A stretch of DNA of 64,000 nt, taken from contig JAXDBU010000125.1 in the NCBI GenBank assembly GCA_034678485.1, forward strand, positions 7,080 to 71,079. Reading direction: 5' to 3'. The notes beneath the pieces were generated by a model that searched no databases, was not told the origin of the DNA, and worked only from the letters and a program-made list of their open reading frames with translations. This document shows, piece after piece, positions 61,926 to 64,000 of this stretch. The stretch comes from PLanc-01 sp034678485. GTDB lineage: Bacteria > Planctomycetota > Phycisphaerae > Sedimentisphaerales > Anaerobacaceae. The position numbers were made by a program, and so were the translations under genes. Position 1 is the first letter of the stretch. The number at the start of each line of letters is the position of its first letter.

Positions 61926-62282
61926 ATGCGCGTGATTGTGACGACGGCGTTGCTCCTGTGTTGCAGCAACATCTTCATGACGTTCGCCTGGTACGGGCAC
62001 CTGAAGAACCTGGCAACCAAGCCGTGGATCCTCGCGGCCCTGGTGAGCTGGGGGATCGCGTTCTTCGAGTACCTGATCCAGGTCCCGGCCAACCGGATCG
62101 GACACCAGGTCCTCAACGTCGGCCAGCTCAAGATCCTCCAGGAGGTCGTCACGCTCGCGGTCTTCGTGCCCTTCTCCGTGCTGTACATGAAGGAATCGAT
62201 TCGCCTGGACTACCTCTGGGCGGGCCTGTGCATCCTCGGTGCGGTGTTCTTCATCTTCCGACAGAAGCTCTTCGGCGTATGA
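61926..62282 (+). CDS. DUF486/DMT-family small membrane protein
   Basis: A 118-residue protein with four predicted membrane helices (MRVIVTTALLLCCSNIFMTF, WILAALVSWGIAFFEYLI, VVTLAVFVPFSVLYM, AGLCILGAVFFIF). It matches DUF486, a group of short proteins in the drug/metabolite transporter superfamily whose substrate is unknown. ATG 61926 has GAAGGG upstream. It converges on the PAP2 gene with a 7-bp gap. Confidence 0.85.
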   Translation: MRVIVTTALLLCCSNIFMTFAWYGHLKNLATKPWILAALVSWGIAFFEYLIQVPANRIGHQVLNVGQLKILQEVVTLAVFVPFSVLYMKESIRLDYLWAGLCILGAVFFIFRQKLFGV

Positions 62283-62289
62283 CGCCGAG

Positions 62290-63036
62290 TCAATCGGGCT
62301 CCGCAGGCGGCTCGATGGTTCCGTGCTTCTGGAGGTACTGGGCGACGAGCCAGCACAGCAGCGCCCAGATCAGGCCCATGCTCCAGCCGGCGAGCACGTC
62401 GGTGGGGTAGTGGACGCCCAGATAGACCCGGCTGACGCCCACGAGCAACGTGACGAACATCGCGGTCGCGAGGAAGTAGATCTTGACTTGGTTTCGACTG
62501 CTGGCGTGGGCCAGCAGCGTGCCCACCGTCAGGTACACGACCGCCGAGAGCATCGAGTGGCCGCTGGGAAAGCTCGATGTCGTCACGTAGCCCAGGCCGG
62601 CGTCGAAGGCGGGACGCGCCCGGTCGAACAGGCCTTTGAGCAGCAGGGAGACGAGCAGCCCGCCGAACGTGGCGACCCCCAGCAGCACGAACGTATGATG
62701 CTGCCTGCGCATCAGGAGGTATCCTGCACAGCCGAGCGTCGCCAGTAAGAGCACCGCGGCGCTGCCGAGGGCCGTGATGTCGCGCCACATGTCCTCGAAC
62801 CACTTCGGTCCGATGGGGTCGGTCATATCCCCGGGTGTGCGGAGCAGATGCAGAACCCACTCGTCGTATCGCTGCGTGGTCCCCTCCATCACCTCGTCCG
62901 CCAGCTCAATGGCCAGCCAGCTCGCAACGACGATGACGGCCAGAACGACCAGCATCAACAGGTCCGTATTGGCCATGAGCCAGCGAAACACCTTCGATGC
63001 CCCGGCAACCACTTGGTTTGTCGTCTGCGGTTTCAC
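62290..63036 (-). CDS. PAP2-family membrane phosphatase
   Basis: A 248-residue six-helix membrane phosphatase. The three signature motifs are KGLFDRARP (motif 1), SFPSGHS (motif 2) and SRVYLGVHYPTDVLAGW (motif 3), with the catalytic His residues in motifs 2 and 3. It dephosphorylates lipid phosphates such as undecaprenyl-pyrophosphate or phosphatidic acid on the outer leaflet. GTG 63036 is chosen because GGAGGT lies eight bases upstream; the frame extends 14 codons further. Confidence 0.92.
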   Translation of the reverse strand: MKPQTTNQVVAGASKVFRWLMANTDLLMLVVLAVIVVASWLAIELADEVMEGTTQRYDEWVLHLLRTPGDMTDPIGPKWFEDMWRDITALGSAAVLLLATLGCAGYLLMRRQHHTFVLLGVATFGGLLVSLLLKGLFDRARPAFDAGLGYVTTSSFPSGHSMLSAVVYLTVGTLLAHASSRNQVKIYFLATAMFVTLLVGVSRVYLGVHYPTDVLAGWSMGLIWALLCWLVAQYLQKHGTIEPPAEPD

Positions 63037-63263
63037 GTCCGAGTACCTCCGGCCATTCCATCCTTGCGACACACGCACAACGCTGAGCGAACCCCCGCGT
63101 GCCTGGCATCGTCCATCGCACTGACCGCCCGCATTCTATCGTGATGCCTCGTGTATGTACACAACGAGCGTTCAGTGATCGCGCCGGCAAGCTTCGTTTG
63201 CCTGTGTTGACGCCGGGAGGGATTCGCACTATCCTGGGCCCATCTTGTTGGAGGCTACAGCTT

Positions 63264-64000
63264 ATGACGCGAAGGTTGCCTGTGGTCTGCGTGTATGCCA
63301 ACACGGTGATGGCCATCGTGTTGAGCGTGTGTCTGTTCATTCTGCCTGTGGTCGCGGTGGTTCAATCGCTGCGCGATCCGGCTCTGCAGAGCGGGGACAT
63401 TCCACAGTGCGCGTTCCGCTGGCATCGAGCGCTGTCGCCGAAGTACGAGAGGTGGGCTCGCGGTCGCGTGACGTCGGGCAGCGCTGCAGAGTTGACCACC
63501 GGGAACATCTCGGGAACCGAGTGGCCCTTGTTCGGCTCGGTGTTCTATCTCTGGGCGACCGAGTCGCTGCAACAGGCTGCCCAGGAGAATCCAACCCGGT
63601 GTCGCGTGCCTCCGAGCGAGTATGCGCGCGGCGCCATCGAGGCCGCGGCGGCTCTCGTCGCGGATCCGAACCATGCAGGCTGGGTCCGCGAGCACTGGGG
63701 CGACGCCTATCTCCAGAAGGAGAACCTCTTCTATCGGATGCTGCTCATCAGCGCGCTGACGAGCTATCAGAAGCTCCTGGGCGATGCGAAGTACGAAGGA
63801 CTGCTGCGTGAGCAGGTGGAATCACTCGCGAAGGAGTTGAATGAATCTCCCTTTGGTCTGCTCGACGACTACCCTGGCCAGTGTTACCCGGTCGATATTG
63901 TCCCTGCGAACGCGGCGATCCCGCGGGCAGACGCCGTGCTTGGAACGGAACATTCCGCGTTCGTCGCGCGGGCGAACCGCGGCTTCGAAGGGGACCGTCT
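63264..64000 (+). CDS. Membrane-anchored alpha/alpha-barrel-like protein, truncated by window end
   Basis: A frame starting at ATG 63264 with GGAGG nine bases upstream runs open to the window edge (245 codons visible). It has a membrane anchor (AIVLSVCLFILPVVAVV) and then a helical region with AFRWHRALSPKYERWARG, WGDAYLQKENLFYRMLLISA, LTSYQKLLGDAKYE and DDYPGQCYPVDIVPANAAI. The repeated helix pairs and the ENLFYRM...CYPVD pattern remind me of the linalool dehydratase/isomerase-like alpha-toroid group, but this is a weak match. Function is unknown and the C-terminal part is not visible. Confidence 0.65.
   Translation, partial: MTRRLPVVCVYANTVMAIVLSVCLFILPVVAVVQSLRDPALQSGDIPQCAFRWHRALSPKYERWARGRVTSGSAAELTTGNISGTEWPLFGSVFYLWATESLQQAAQENPTRCRVPPSEYARGAIEAAAALVADPNHAGWVREHWGDAYLQKENLFYRMLLISALTSYQKLLGDAKYEGLLREQVESLAKELNESPFGLLDDYPGQCYPVDIVPANAAIPRADAVLGTEHSAFVARANRGFEGDR

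Noticed and set aside
1..64000. tRNA or rRNA genes
   Set aside because: I inspected the non-coding gaps by eye and saw no cloverleaf with TTCGANTC-type loop and no rRNA sequence; a tRNAscan or Infernal run would be decisive.

Overview
The window is GC-rich bacterial chromosome with dense genes on both strands. I infer a Planctomycetota host, probably class Phycisphaerae. The clues are a PVC-type small basic protein (46780-47067), a dockerin-like repeat at the end of a giant beta-helix exoprotein, LamG/discoidin secreted proteins, a prepilin-like protein with the N-terminal methylation motif, and many Tat-signal proteins next to a tatA-tatC pair. I recognised no rRNA, tRNA, CRISPR array, transposase or prophage module.

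Layout. 1-7134: the 3' part of a giant secreted subtilase/beta-helix/VWA protein. 7.7-10.4 kb: aroA-aroC on the minus strand; the AroC has lost signature residues. 10.8-12.8 kb: tandem Tat-exported aldo/keto-reductase-like paralogs. 13.2-16.0 kb: a LamG/discoidin secreted protein. 16.3-18.2 kb: DUF362 ferredoxin plus LexA-like repressor. 18.2-20.4 kb: secreted glycoside hydrolase. 20.7-23.5 kb: tatA, tatC and a radical SAM enzyme. 23.6-28.5 kb: acyl-CoA ligase, CorA-like transporter and PolX. 28.5-35.1 kb: a minus-strand four-gene operon centred on an AmmeMemoRadiSam system. 35.3-43.5 kb: phosphoesterase, ECF sigma pair, pseudopilin, regulators and a DegT aminotransferase. 43.8-47.1 kb: MBOAT/CBM9 pair, SPOR-like membrane protein and small basic protein. 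47.2-50.0 kb: ileS. 50.4-53.6 kb: beta-helix protein, outer-membrane barrel and GH53 galactanase. 54-64 kb: MFS transporter, LOG protein, giant gingipain-like C25 protease, DUF486 protein, PAP2 phosphatase and a truncated membrane-anchored protein.

The most interesting locus is 28519-35084. A radical SAM enzyme, a 60-residue Tat-signal miniprotein, a membrane-anchored Memo-AMMECR1 fusion and a 1284-residue membrane protein are joined by overlapping or nearly overlapping start and stop codons. The large protein combines an MFS/spermidine-synthase-like part, an FMN-binding domain and a NosR/NapH-like Fe-S part. The organisation suggests one envelope redox or modification pathway, but the chemistry is unknown.

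Much of the rest serves the cell surface: polysaccharide binding and cleavage, secreted proteases, Tat export and outer-membrane proteins. Many genes have readable sigma70-like promoters, several with an extended -10 (TGGTATAAT type). At least two lie so close to the start codon that the mRNA may be leaderless. A roughly 140-200 bp non-coding repeat with 13-bp inverted ends occurs twice, near 10.5 and 50.2 kb.
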